Source: Roseomonas xinghualingensis
Lineage (GTDB): Bacteria; Pseudomonadota; Alphaproteobacteria; Acetobacterales; Acetobacteraceae
Assembly: GCF_025791835.1 (NCBI RefSeq)
Contig: NZ_JAOXLP010000011.1
Location: 81,060 to 145,059 of the forward strand
Direction of reading: 5' to 3'
DNA length: 64,000 bases
Below, piece by piece: positions 8,516-16,708 of the stretch (within the stretch, counting starts at the first letter, position 1; every line of letters begins with the position of its first letter). The notes beneath the pieces were generated by a model, which saw only the letters and a program-made list of their open reading frames with translations, was not told where the DNA came from and ran no database searches. A program made the translations under genes and the position numbers.

Positions 8516-9259
8516 ATGAACCAGCGACGCAAGGCCGCGCTCGTCACAGGCGCGGGGCGCAATATCGGCCGGGCCGTGGCGCTTGGACTCGCGCGGGATG
8601 GCTTCGGTGTCGTGATCAATGGTTCATCGAGTCGCGATGCCTGCGAAGCGGTGGCGCAGGAGATCCGCCAGGCCGGAGGGGAGGCCATCGTCGCGATGGG
8701 CGATGTCGGCCGGCAGGAGGAATGCGCCCGTATCGCTGCCGAGGCCATCGACCGCTTCGGTGGCGTTGATGTCCTCGTCAACAACGCTGCCTGGCGGCCC
8801 AGCAAGCCCTTCCTGGACATGAGCGACGAGGAATGGCGCCGCGTCATCTCCATCGATCTCGATGCCGCAGTCTGGCTGGCTCGCGCCTGCCTGCCGGGCA
8901 TGGTGGAACGTGGCTGGGGGCGTATCGTGAATTTCACCGGCATGAACGCCATCCATGGCTATGACGGGCACGCGCCGGTTTCGGTCGCGAAGCATGGAGT
9001 CTGGGGGCTGACGAAGGCGCTGGCGAAGGAGTTCGGCCCGAAGGGGATCACCGTCAACGCGATCTCGCCGGGCACCATCGCCTCGGATGGCGAGGATGAG
9101 GAATCGATGCGCCGCCGCCTGGCATCGGTGCAGCGCATTCCGGTCGGCCGCCTGGGCATGCCCAGCGACCTCGCCACCGTGGTGCAGATGCTGGTTTCCG
9201 AAGGTGGCGGCTTCGTCAACGGCCAGATGCTGCAGGTCAACGGCGGCGCGCAGACCTGA
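8516..9259 (+). CDS. Short-chain dehydrogenase/reductase (FabG-like)
   Basis: A 247-residue classical SDR. The NAD(P)-binding motif TGAGRNIG is at the N terminus, NNAAW follows beta-4, and the active site is formed by a Ser/Thr-region (VNFTGMNAIHG) and H/K residues. The expected YxxxK lysine is present in SVAKHGVWGLTKAL, but the tyrosine position is occupied by a residue of the VSVAKH segment, so catalysis may be altered. I chose ATG 8516 because GAGGA (8501-8505) lies upstream and the length is typical; ATG 8489 is possible. The C terminus FVNGQMLQVNGGAQT is standard for the family. Confidence 0.85.
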   Translation: MNQRRKAALVTGAGRNIGRAVALGLARDGFGVVINGSSSRDACEAVAQEIRQAGGEAIVAMGDVGRQEECARIAAEAIDRFGGVDVLVNNAAWRPSKPFLDMSDEEWRRVISIDLDAAVWLARACLPGMVERGWGRIVNFTGMNAIHGYDGHAPVSVAKHGVWGLTKALAKEFGPKGITVNAISPGTIASDGEDEESMRRRLASVQRIPVGRLGMPSDLATVVQMLVSEGGGFVNGQMLQVNGGAQT

Positions 9260-9277
9260 ACATGCGCGGCGGGTGGA

Positions 9278-9853
9278 TCAGTAGGGTTCCGCCCGCCGCA
9301 GCAAGGGCCATCGCGCCAGCCAGCCCTTCGCCGCGACACGCCTTTCGACGATGTCGCGCTTCTCCCCGGTGAAGCGCGGGGCGGGACGGATCACTCCGCC
9401 AAGCAGGTCTTCCAGCCCCAGCGGCGCCAGAATCTCCACCGCTCCTCCGTTCAGGCGCGCGGCGACGGCGGTTGCCGTCTCGGGCCAGTGGCGCATCGCA
9501 TCGGCGGTGTCGCGATAGGGTGCATCGCCGTTCCGCGCATGCATCCGCGCCTGGTTGGTGACCGACCAGTCCACGCCGGGCAGCGCCGCGCGCAGCCTGG
9601 CCTCAAGCACGCGATCCTCCGACATGGACGGCGCCGCACCGAACCACACCACGTCCACATCGCCGCGGCACGGAGACGGCCGGCGTCCATGCAGCGCATC
9701 CCAGGCAATGTCGCGCAGGAAGCCGGCGCCGATCCAGGCATCGGGCAGGTCCAGCGCCGCGACCTCGCGCAGCAGGGCCATCCGCCACGGATCCGCCCTG
9801 ATCAGGGCACGCAGCCGCGCCGGGGCGTCCATGGCACCTCTCCAATCCGTCAT
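9278..9853 (-). CDS. DUF925/nucleotidyltransferase-like protein
   Basis: A 191-residue protein matching the DUF925 (NTP_transf_6) family. The family hallmarks are WIGAGFLRDIAWDALHG near residue 40 and the acidic pair in GDVDVVWF, which resembles a nucleotidyltransferase metal site. NQARMHARNG and a predicted C-terminal basic segment follow. The biochemical role of the family is not established. It converges with the SDR gene (18 bp apart) and is divergent from the chalcone-isomerase-like gene. Confidence 0.8.
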   Translation of the reverse strand: MTDWRGAMDAPARLRALIRADPWRMALLREVAALDLPDAWIGAGFLRDIAWDALHGRRPSPCRGDVDVVWFGAAPSMSEDRVLEARLRAALPGVDWSVTNQARMHARNGDAPYRDTADAMRHWPETATAVAARLNGGAVEILAPLGLEDLLGGVIRPAPRFTGEKRDIVERRVAAKGWLARWPLLRRAEPY

Positions 9854-9933
9854 CTGGTGCTGCCTTATGATCCCTGGGCAAGGCCGGAGGCAGGACCATG
9901 ATAGGATGGGTCACGCCATTGAGGAGGCATTGC

Positions 9934-10485
9934 ATGGCAGGGAACGGGCTTTCGGGCGGGGGCACTGCTCGCCGCACCATGCTGGCTCTGGCCCTCGCGA
10001 TGCCGGCCCTCCGCCCGGCTTTGGCGCAGGAGGAGCCTGGTGAGATCACCGTCGCCGGTCGGCGCCTTGTCCTGAACGGCATTGGCCGCCGCCGCTTCCT
10101 CGGGTTCGAGGTGGTGCGCGGCTGGCTCTATCTGGAACGGCGCAGCAGCGATGCCGCCGCGATTCTTGCCTCGAACGGGGTGAAGCTGCTGCGGCTGCGT
10201 TATCTGGTCAGCGTCTCGAAGAGCCGCCTGGTGAGCAACTGGGAGGAAGGCTTCCGCGACGGGTGTGGCTGCGAGATGCCAGCCGCCTTCCGTGCCAGGT
10301 TGCGGGACCTGCCAGCGGGGCAGGTTGAGGACTGGCTCTTCCTGCCCGATCGCACCGACATCGCCTATGCCGGGGAGCCGCCTGCCTCACTTGGACCCCG
10401 CCAGGGGGTGCCAATGCTGGCGAGCTTCATCGGACCAGACGCCGCGAGCGACGGGCTGCGCAGGGGCCTCCTGGGCCTGGGCTGA
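9934..10485 (+). CDS. Chalcone-isomerase-like domain protein, exported
   Basis: A 183-residue protein. The start at ATG 9934 follows a strong GAGGAGG site (9921-9927). A signal peptide runs to about residue 31 (ALAMPALRPALAQE). The rest resembles the bacterial chalcone isomerase-like fold: VAGRRLVLNGIGRRRFLGFEVVRGWLYLE, then the LRLRYLVSVSKSRL segment. Plant chalcone isomerase catalytic residues are not evident, and bacterial exported members have no assigned function. It converges with the enoyl-CoA hydratase-family gene downstream. Confidence 0.72.
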   Translation: MAGNGLSGGGTARRTMLALALAMPALRPALAQEEPGEITVAGRRLVLNGIGRRRFLGFEVVRGWLYLERRSSDAAAILASNGVKLLRLRYLVSVSKSRLVSNWEEGFRDGCGCEMPAAFRARLRDLPAGQVEDWLFLPDRTDIAYAGEPPASLGPRQGVPMLASFIGPDAASDGLRRGLLGLG

Positions 10486-10499
10486 GTGCCCGGGCCCAG
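10477..10499. terminator. Possible shared terminator hairpin
   Basis: CTGGGC (10477-10482) pairs with GCCCAG (10494-10499) across an 11-base loop, located between two convergent genes. There is no T-run, so this may be only a rho-assisted or incidental structure. Confidence 0.3.
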
Positions 10500-10509
10500 A
10501 CGCCCGACA

Positions 10510-11529
10510 TCAGCCGAACATCGCCTTCACCGCCGCCGGGTCCACCGCGTCGATCGTCGCGGGCTGCCAGCGCGGGGCGTTGTCCTTGTCCACCAGCACG
10601 GCGCGCACGCCCTCGGCGAAGTCCGGGTGGCGTGTCACGGCGCGGGTGAGGACCAGCTCCATCGCCAGGCAGGCGGGCAGGTCCATGCCGGCGCCGCGCC
10701 GCAGCAGTTCCAGCGTCACGGCCATGGAGGTTGGGGACATGCGGTGCAGCACCGCCAGCTGGGCGCGGGACCACTCGCTGTCCTCGGCGGCGAGGATGGC
10801 CATGATCGAGGCAATGTCGTCCGGCGCGAAGCAGCGCTCGATCGCCGGGCGCTCCGCTGCCACCCGGCCGGGCGGCACGGCGGCGACGAAGCGCTCCACC
10901 ATGCCGGCATCGCCAGTCAGCAGGGCCTCCCGCAGCGCCGCCAGCTTCTCACGCGGGACATGATGCGTGGCGAGCCCCGCTTCCACGGCTTCCGCGCCAT
11001 GCAGCCGCGCCCCGGTGAGCGCCAGATATTTGCCCATCGCGCCATTCGCGCCCGGCAGGCGCGGCAGGGCGTAGGAGGTGCCGACATCGGGGAAAAGGGC
11101 GATGGCCGTCTCCGGCATGGCGAGCATGGCATGCTCCGTCACCACCCGATGGCTGCCATGGATCGAGACACCGATGCCGCCACCCATGCACACGCCATCG
11201 ATCAGGCTGATCCAGGGCTTGGGGAATTCCGCGATCATCCGGTTCAGCGCGTATTCGGTGGTGAAGAAGCGCTCCACCGTCTCCGTGTCTCTGGCCAGCA
11301 CGGCCGCCCGCATGGCGCGCACGTCGCCGCCGGCGCAGAAGGCGCGGCCGCCGGCCCCTTCCAGCACCACGAGGTCGATGGCGGGATCATCGCGGAAGCG
11401 TGTTGCGGCTTCGGTCAGCGCGTCGATCATACCCTGGTCCAGGGCGTTCAGCGCGCGCGGACGGTTCATCAGGATCAGGCCCGCGCGGCCCTCGATACGC
11501 GCCAGCACGCTCGCTTCAGCCTCGTCCAT
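10510..11529 (-). CDS. 3-hydroxyisobutyryl-CoA hydrolase / enoyl-CoA hydratase family protein
   Basis: A 339-residue crotonase-superfamily protein. Its length and the segments GRAFCAGGDVRAMRA, ISLIDGVCMGGGIGVSIHG and AMPETAIALFPDVG fit the 3-hydroxyisobutyryl-CoA hydrolase branch, which acts in valine catabolism. The conserved Glu in MPETAIALFPD and the oxyanion-hole glycines are present. Standard enoyl-CoA hydratases are about 260 residues, so the longer C terminus (RHPDFAEGVRAVLVDKD) supports the hydrolase call. It is a single gene, with the ABC ATPase gene divergent 140 bp away. Confidence 0.85.
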   Translation of the reverse strand: MDEAEASVLARIEGRAGLILMNRPRALNALDQGMIDALTEAATRFRDDPAIDLVVLEGAGGRAFCAGGDVRAMRAAVLARDTETVERFFTTEYALNRMIAEFPKPWISLIDGVCMGGGIGVSIHGSHRVVTEHAMLAMPETAIALFPDVGTSYALPRLPGANGAMGKYLALTGARLHGAEAVEAGLATHHVPREKLAALREALLTGDAGMVERFVAAVPPGRVAAERPAIERCFAPDDIASIMAILAAEDSEWSRAQLAVLHRMSPTSMAVTLELLRRGAGMDLPACLAMELVLTRAVTRHPDFAEGVRAVLVDKDNAPRWQPATIDAVDPAAVKAMFG

Positions 11530-11669
11530 GCCCGTTCCGCTCCTTTTTCTGCCATCCCGGGCTAGCCTCCCTCCGGGGCCTCGGCAAGCCGGTGGCGGGC
11601 TGGCGCGGAAGGAGCGGTTGACACTGCGTGCCCGCGCCGCGATGGCTCGGCCCCCATGTGGAGGGTTCC

Positions 11670-12869
11670 ATGGCGCGGAAACTGGTGACGTTCGGAACTG
11701 AGGGCACGGTTTTCGCTGCCGATGCCGCGCCGCGCCCGACCCCGGCCGCCATGCCCAGGAAGCCAGCCGGCGGGCCGCCGGTGCTGGTGATGGAGGGCCT
11801 GCGCAAGGCGGGGCGGAAGGACGGCCCGCATCTTCTCTCCTGGATGGAGCTGGAGGTGGCGCGGGGGGAGATGCTCAGCCTTCTCGGCCCGGCCGGTGCC
11901 GGGAAGAGCACCGCCATCGACCTCGTCGCGGGCTTCCTGCAGCCGGATGCCGGGCGGCTGCTGATGGGCGGCGAGAAGCTGGAGCGCCTGCCGCCGCACC
12001 GGCGCGACATCGGGCTGGTTTCATCCTTGCCCGATCTTTTCCCGGATCTGACCCTGCTCGGGAATGTTACCCTGCCGTTGGAAGCGCGCGGCGTGGCGCG
12101 GGCGGAACGTGAGGAACGCGCCGCCGCCATGCTCGAACGCTGGGGTGTTCCGGCCTCCCTCGGGCACGAGAAGCCCGGCACGCTACCCTTGGCGCGGCAG
12201 TCGCGCGTGGCTTTCGCTCGTGCCCTCGTCCACAATCCGGCCCTGCTGCTGCTGGACGATCCGCTGCGTGGCCTGGATGGGGAGGAGCGCGCGGCCCTGG
12301 CCGCCGATCTCCACCGCCTGCGCCGGGAACTGGGCCTCACCATCCTGCATGCCACGCGGGACCCGTCCCTTGCCCTCACCCTTTCGGACCGGGTGGCGGT
12401 GCTGGATGGAGGACGGATGCGGCAGATCGGCACGCCGCGGGATCTCTATGAGACGCCGGCCGACCCGGTGGTGGCCGCCCTTACTGGCCCCTGCAACCGC
12501 CTGCCCGGGACGGTGCTCACCATCATGGATGGCACCTGCCGGATTCGCCTCGATTGCGGGGTGGAGGTGTTGGGCCTGCCGGTCACCGGGCCGGAGGGTT
12601 CGCCCATGGCGGGCGGTCGCGGGCTGCTGGTGATCCGGCCCGAGCAACTGGCCGTCGCTCCTCTTTCGGCCGTCGAGATGGGCGCGGAAGTGGTGCCGGC
12701 CCGGCTGCTGGAGGCCAGCTTCGCCGGTGACCATACCCGCCTGCGGCTTTCGATCGGCGCCGGGGGCGAGTTGATTGCCCATCGCCCTGTCGGCCTGCCC
12801 CTGCCGGAGATTGGCGGGGATGCATCAGTGGCCTGGAATCTCTCCGCTGCGCGCATCCATGCCGGCTGA
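11670..12869 (+). CDS. PotA-type ABC transporter ATP-binding protein with degenerate motifs
   Basis: A 399-residue ATPase of the spermidine/putrescine (CUT1-like) class with a C-terminal TOBE-like regulatory region (about 270-399). Walker A is intact (GPAGAGKST, residues 73-81) and the H-loop histidine is present (LHATRD, H227). The Q-loop glutamine is missing (LVSSLPDLFPD), the signature LSGGQ is replaced by LPLAR (about 172-176), and the Walker B glutamate is aspartate (LLLLDDP, 192-198). The start is ATG 11670 after GGAGGG; the first 35 residues are an unusual extension. It is followed by a receptor and two permeases, so it belongs to that importer, but ATPase activity may be reduced. Confidence 0.85.
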   Translation: MARKLVTFGTEGTVFAADAAPRPTPAAMPRKPAGGPPVLVMEGLRKAGRKDGPHLLSWMELEVARGEMLSLLGPAGAGKSTAIDLVAGFLQPDAGRLLMGGEKLERLPPHRRDIGLVSSLPDLFPDLTLLGNVTLPLEARGVARAEREERAAAMLERWGVPASLGHEKPGTLPLARQSRVAFARALVHNPALLLLDDPLRGLDGEERAALAADLHRLRRELGLTILHATRDPSLALTLSDRVAVLDGGRMRQIGTPRDLYETPADPVVAALTGPCNRLPGTVLTIMDGTCRIRLDCGVEVLGLPVTGPEGSPMAGGRGLLVIRPEQLAVAPLSAVEMGAEVVPARLLEASFAGDHTRLRLSIGAGGELIAHRPVGLPLPEIGGDASVAWNLSAARIHAG

Positions 12870-12939
12870 GCGGGTGCCAAGAGGGGCCATTCTGGCCTAG
12901 TCTGAGCCGCACCACGGAACGGGACGAGCGAAACCCGCC

Positions 12940-13983
12940 ATGCCCCCGAAGCGCCCGATCACGCGCCGGCTGCTGGCCGCTTCCCCCCTCGTCCTGGCGG
13001 GGCGGCCGAGCCATGCCCAGGGACGCGACCTCACCATCGTTTCCTGGGGCGGTTCCTATCAGGACGTGCAGCGCGAGGTGCTGTTCCGCCCTTATCAGCG
13101 CGCCACCGGCCAGCGCCTGCTGGAGGAGACCTGGGATGGCGGGATGGCGTCGCTGCGCGACCGCGACCGCACCAGCCGCTGGGATCTCGTGCAGGTGGAG
13201 GGCGACGAACTGCTTCTCGGCTGCGACGAGGGGTTGTTCGAGAAGATCACCCCGGAAGCGGTGGGCGGCGCGGAGCGCTACATTCCGGGCACGCTGACGG
13301 AATGCGGCGTCGGCAACATCCTCTATGGCTTCGTGCTGGCCTATCGGCGCGGCGGAGTGGCGCCCGAGGGCTGGGCCGATTTCTTCGACACCGGGCGCTT
13401 CCCCGGACGCCGCGCCATGCGGAAGGGGGCGAAGACCACCCTGGAGATCGCGCTGCTCGCCGATGGCGTGGCGCCGGATCAGGTTTATCGCGTCCTTGGT
13501 ACGGCGGCGGGGGCGGACCGGGCCTTCCGCCGGCTGGAGGCGTTGCGCCCCTCTCTCGTCTGGTGGACCCAGGGTAGCGAGCCGCCGCGCCTGCTCTCGG
13601 CCGGGGATGTCACCATGTCCGTCGCCTATAACGGCCGCATCGATGCTGCGAACCGCGAGGATGCCGCCGATCTCGGCATCGTCTGGTCCGGCCAGCTGCT
13701 GGCGCAGGACAGCTGGGCGATCCTGCGTGGCAGCCCGAACCGGGAGCGCGCACTGGCCTTTCTGCGCTTCGTGAGCGCGCCCGCTATCCAGGCGGGGCTG
13801 CCGATGCATATTCCCTATGGCGTCACCCTACAGGGCGCCGAGGCTGGTCTGCCGGATGAGGTGCTGGCGAACCTGCCCACCGCGCCGGACAATGCCCGCG
13901 GCGCGCTGCGCATCGATGACAGGTTCTGGCACAACCATCTCGACCGGCTGGAGCGCAGTTTCACGATCTGGATGAACCGTTGA
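12940..13983 (+). CDS. PotD-like extracellular solute-binding protein
   Basis: A 347-residue receptor with a Tat-like signal (KRPITRRLLAASPLVLAGRPSHAQG). The mature part starts RDLTIVSWGGSYQDVQREVLF, typical of the bacterial solute-binding family 1/8 members used for polyamines and related compounds. WWTQGSEPPRLLSAGDVTM and the C-terminal FWHNHLDRLERSFTIWM also fit. It lies 70 bp after the ATPase gene and its stop overlaps the next start as TTGA. The ligand is probably a polyamine or small cation, inferred from family only. Confidence 0.85.
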   Translation: MPPKRPITRRLLAASPLVLAGRPSHAQGRDLTIVSWGGSYQDVQREVLFRPYQRATGQRLLEETWDGGMASLRDRDRTSRWDLVQVEGDELLLGCDEGLFEKITPEAVGGAERYIPGTLTECGVGNILYGFVLAYRRGGVAPEGWADFFDTGRFPGRRAMRKGAKTTLEIALLADGVAPDQVYRVLGTAAGADRAFRRLEALRPSLVWWTQGSEPPRLLSAGDVTMSVAYNGRIDAANREDAADLGIVWSGQLLAQDSWAILRGSPNRERALAFLRFVSAPAIQAGLPMHIPYGVTLQGAEAGLPDEVLANLPTAPDNARGALRIDDRFWHNHLDRLERSFTIWMNR

Positions 13984-15101
13984 GCCTTAATCCCCTGCGA
14001 TTGGGCGCGCTGAAGGGCGCGCTTCTGGCCATGCCCCTTGTCCTGCTGGTGCTGGCAGGCGTGGCAGCGCCCATCGGCCTCCTGCTCTGGCGTTCGGTCG
14101 AGGAGACCGAGGTCGCGCCGGCCCTGCCGCGTACGCAGCGCGCGCTGCGTCTCTGGGATGGCAAGGGCCTGCCGGATGACCTGGCCTTCGAAACCCTGGC
14201 CACCGATCTGGCCGCCCTGCGCGCGGCGGGCGTGCCGGGGGCGGAGGCGATCGAGCGCGCCGCCCGCCGCCTTGCCGCCGACCGGCCGGAACTGGCCCAG
14301 GCGCTGCCCGGCACCGCCGAGCGTTCGGCCGAGACGATCACCTCCCGCGCCACCTCCACCCTTGTGGCCGATCCGGCCTGGGGCGAGGCCGAGAACTGGG
14401 CTGCGCTGCAACGGGCCGTGGCCTGGCCCTCCAGCTTCCACCTGCTGGCAGCGATCGGGCTGCGCCATAGGGCGGAGGGAGGGTTCGAGGAATCCCCGCA
14501 AGGCCCACAGGCCCGCGCGCAGCTTGGCCGCGGGTTTGGCGGGGCGCTGCTGGCGACGCTGGCCTGTCTCATCCTTGCCTGGCCATTGGCGCGCTGGATC
14601 GCGGGGGCCGCACCGCGCCGGGCTGCCATCCTCGCGGCCGCGACTCTTCTGCCTCTGCTGGCTGGTGAAGCGGTGCGGGCGGCGGGCTGGCTCCCCCTGC
14701 TGGGGATGGGGTCGGTGGCGGCTTTCGCGGTGCTGGCGCTCGGCCTGCTGCCGCTGATGGTGCTGCCGGTCGCCCTTGCCCTGCGGCAGGCCGGGCCGCG
14801 CCTGCCGCGTGCCGCCGCCACGCTTGGCCTCTCCCCCTGGCAGGTGTTCCGGCGCATCCGCCTGCCTCAGGCGCGGGGCGGCATCGCCCTGGGCTGTGCC
14901 CTTGTCTTCACCCAGGCGCTGGGCAGTTTCGTCGCGGCGGAACTGCTGGCACCGAAAACGCCGACCGCCGCCAGCGCCCTGGCGGCGGCGGCGCGGGGTG
15001 GCGAATGGGGCACGGCCGGGGCGCTGGCTGCCTTCCTCCTTCTGCCTGCCCTGCTGGTTGCCGGGCTGCTGCTGCGCTTTGGCCGGCGAGGTGCCGCATG
15101 A
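13980..15101 (+). CDS. PotB-like ABC transporter permease
   Basis: A 373-residue permease. The TTG start (13980-13982) overlaps the receptor stop as TTGA; this start is chosen for the coupling, and an in-frame ATG at 14031 is the alternative. A first transmembrane helix is followed by an unusually long, Ala/Glu/Arg-rich non-membrane segment (about residues 40-170), then the usual block of helices starting near GRGFGGALLATLACLILAW. The EAA loop is visible at RLPRAAATLGLSPWQVFRRI. The insert is probably periplasmic by topology. Confidence 0.82.
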   Translation: MSLNPLRLGALKGALLAMPLVLLVLAGVAAPIGLLLWRSVEETEVAPALPRTQRALRLWDGKGLPDDLAFETLATDLAALRAAGVPGAEAIERAARRLAADRPELAQALPGTAERSAETITSRATSTLVADPAWGEAENWAALQRAVAWPSSFHLLAAIGLRHRAEGGFEESPQGPQARAQLGRGFGGALLATLACLILAWPLARWIAGAAPRRAAILAAATLLPLLAGEAVRAAGWLPLLGMGSVAAFAVLALGLLPLMVLPVALALRQAGPRLPRAAATLGLSPWQVFRRIRLPQARGGIALGCALVFTQALGSFVAAELLAPKTPTAASALAAAARGGEWGTAGALAAFLLLPALLVAGLLLRFGRRGAA

Positions 15102-15775
15102 TTCGTCTGGCCGCTCTTCTCGTTCTTCTGGCGCTGCTGGCGCCGCTTCCCACCCTGTTGCTGGCGGGCGGGGCAGCGGATGCGGGCGAAGCCTTGCGGA
15201 ACAGCCTGCTGACGGCGCTTCCCGCGGCCCTGGCTTCGACGCTTCTGGGCACTGCCGCCGGCATCGGGCTGCAGGCCCGTTTCCTCGGCCGTGGCCTGGC
15301 CCTGGCCCTGATCGGGCTGCCTCTCCTGCTGCCGCCCGCCATTCCCGCCGCCGCGCTGATGCTGGCTGCCGAGCACAGCGGCCATGGCGCCGGCCTGCCG
15401 GGGGCGGTGCTCTGGCACATGCTGCTGGGAGCGCCGCTAGTGACCGCCATCATTTGGGCGGCGCTGCGCCGGATCGATCCCGCGCTGTTCCGCGTCGCTG
15501 CCGCTTGCGGGGTGTCGCCGGGATTGGCCGTCCGCCGGATCGTATGGCCACGGCTGCTGCCGGCCATGCTGCTGGGGGCGGGGCTGAGCTTCGGCCTTTC
15601 GATGGGTGAGAGCACCCTGGCGGTGATGTCCGGAACGGGCACATTGCCTGTGGCGGTGCTGTCCGGCGCGGGATCGGTGGCCGCCGTGATCTGGCCGCTC
15701 CTGGCCGCGGTGGGAGCCCTGGTGCTGGTCCTCGCGGCCGGGCAGCCGCGCGGCGAGGCGCCGCCCCCCGCATAG
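15098..15775 (+). CDS. PotC-like ABC transporter permease
   Basis: A 225-residue permease, short for the family (usually about 260). It starts at ATG 15098, overlapping the previous stop as ATGA. The hydrophobic N terminus, the segment EALRNSLLTALPAALASTLLGT, and the EAA loop FRVAAACGVSPGLAVRRIVWP are all in place, so the fold looks complete with about five to six helices. It forms the second half of the membrane channel with the preceding permease. Confidence 0.83.
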   Translation: MIRLAALLVLLALLAPLPTLLLAGGAADAGEALRNSLLTALPAALASTLLGTAAGIGLQARFLGRGLALALIGLPLLLPPAIPAAALMLAAEHSGHGAGLPGAVLWHMLLGAPLVTAIIWAALRRIDPALFRVAAACGVSPGLAVRRIVWPRLLPAMLLGAGLSFGLSMGESTLAVMSGTGTLPVAVLSGAGSVAAVIWPLLAAVGALVLVLAAGQPRGEAPPPA

Positions 15776-15856
15776 GTGCGGGCGGCGCAACCGTGGAGCC
15801 CCTCCGCGCTTACCCCGGCGGGGCAGATCGCCCTGACCTCCCGGGAGAACCATGCC

Positions 15857-16582
15857 GTGATCCTCGCTCCTCGCCGCACCCTTCTGGCTGGGCTGCCCGC
15901 ACTTGCGGCCCTTGCCACGCTGCGTCCGGCCCAGGCCCAGAGCCCGGCTCCGTCCGGCCCGCATAGTCTGCCGCCGCTGCCCTACGCGCCTTCGGCCAAT
16001 GAGCCGCATATCGATGCGCAGACCATGGAGCTGCACCATGGCCGCCATCACCAGGCCTATGTCACGGCCTTGAACAACGCGCTGAAGGACCATGGGCAAC
16101 TCGCCTCCATGCCGCTGCAGGAGCTGTTGGCGAATCTGAACCAGGTGCCGGAGAGCATTCGCACCACCATCCGGAACAATGGTGGCGGCCACGCCAATCA
16201 CAGCATGTTCTGGCAGGTAATGGGCGGGAAGGGCGGGGCGCCCTCGGGTGAACTGGCCCAGGCCATCACCCGCGACCTGGGCGGCTTCGAGAAGATGAAG
16301 GCCGATTTTAACGCCGCCGGCGCCGGGCGCTTCGGCAGCGGCTGGGTCTTCGTCACCGTCGCCCCGGACGGCAAGCTGGCGCTCACCACTCGGCCGAACC
16401 AGGACACGCCGCTCTTCGAGGGCGAGCGCGTGCTGTTCGGTAATGATGTGTGGGAGCACGCCTATTACCTGAAGTACCAGAACCGCCGCCCGGAATACCT
16501 TGCCGCGTGGTGGAACGTGGTGGACTGGGACAAGGTGGGCGATCGCTACGCAGCGGCGAAGGCTGGGAAGCTCACCCTCTGA
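15857..16582 (+). CDS. Superoxide dismutase (Fe/Mn family), exported
   Basis: A 241-residue enzyme that converts superoxide to hydrogen peroxide and oxygen. The GTG start at 15857 follows CGGGAG (15842-15847). An N-terminal signal with a twin arginine (PRRTLLAGLPALAALA) points to export, which is unusual because most Fe/Mn SODs are cytoplasmic. Metal ligands are visible by alignment to E. coli MnSOD: the first His of HHGRHH (H60), the second His of GHANH (H115), and Asp and His in NDVWEHAYYL. GGGHANHSMFW is of the Mn or cambialistic type, but metal choice cannot be decided by sequence alone. Confidence 0.9.
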   Translation: MILAPRRTLLAGLPALAALATLRPAQAQSPAPSGPHSLPPLPYAPSANEPHIDAQTMELHHGRHHQAYVTALNNALKDHGQLASMPLQELLANLNQVPESIRTTIRNNGGGHANHSMFWQVMGGKGGAPSGELAQAITRDLGGFEKMKADFNAAGAGRFGSGWVFVTVAPDGKLALTTRPNQDTPLFEGERVLFGNDVWEHAYYLKYQNRRPEYLAAWWNVVDWDKVGDRYAAAKAGKLTL

Positions 16583-16594
16583 GCGTCCGTACCG

Positions 16595-16640
16595 GGGCTC
16601 CGCCAGGGTGGCGGCTGCCCCGGAGCCCGTAAGGGGTTTT
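16595..16640 (+). terminator. Rho-independent terminator after the SOD gene
   Basis: GGGCTCCG (16595-16602) pairs perfectly with CGGAGCCC (16621-16628). A GGGGTTTT tail ends at 16640. The position, 12 bp past the SOD stop, supports a terminator. Confidence 0.6.
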
Positions 16641-16708
16641 GACTCCATGGTCACGGGCCTATGCTCCCGTGGCCCGGAACGGGTGGAACAGATGAGGGAA
16701 CGTCTACG

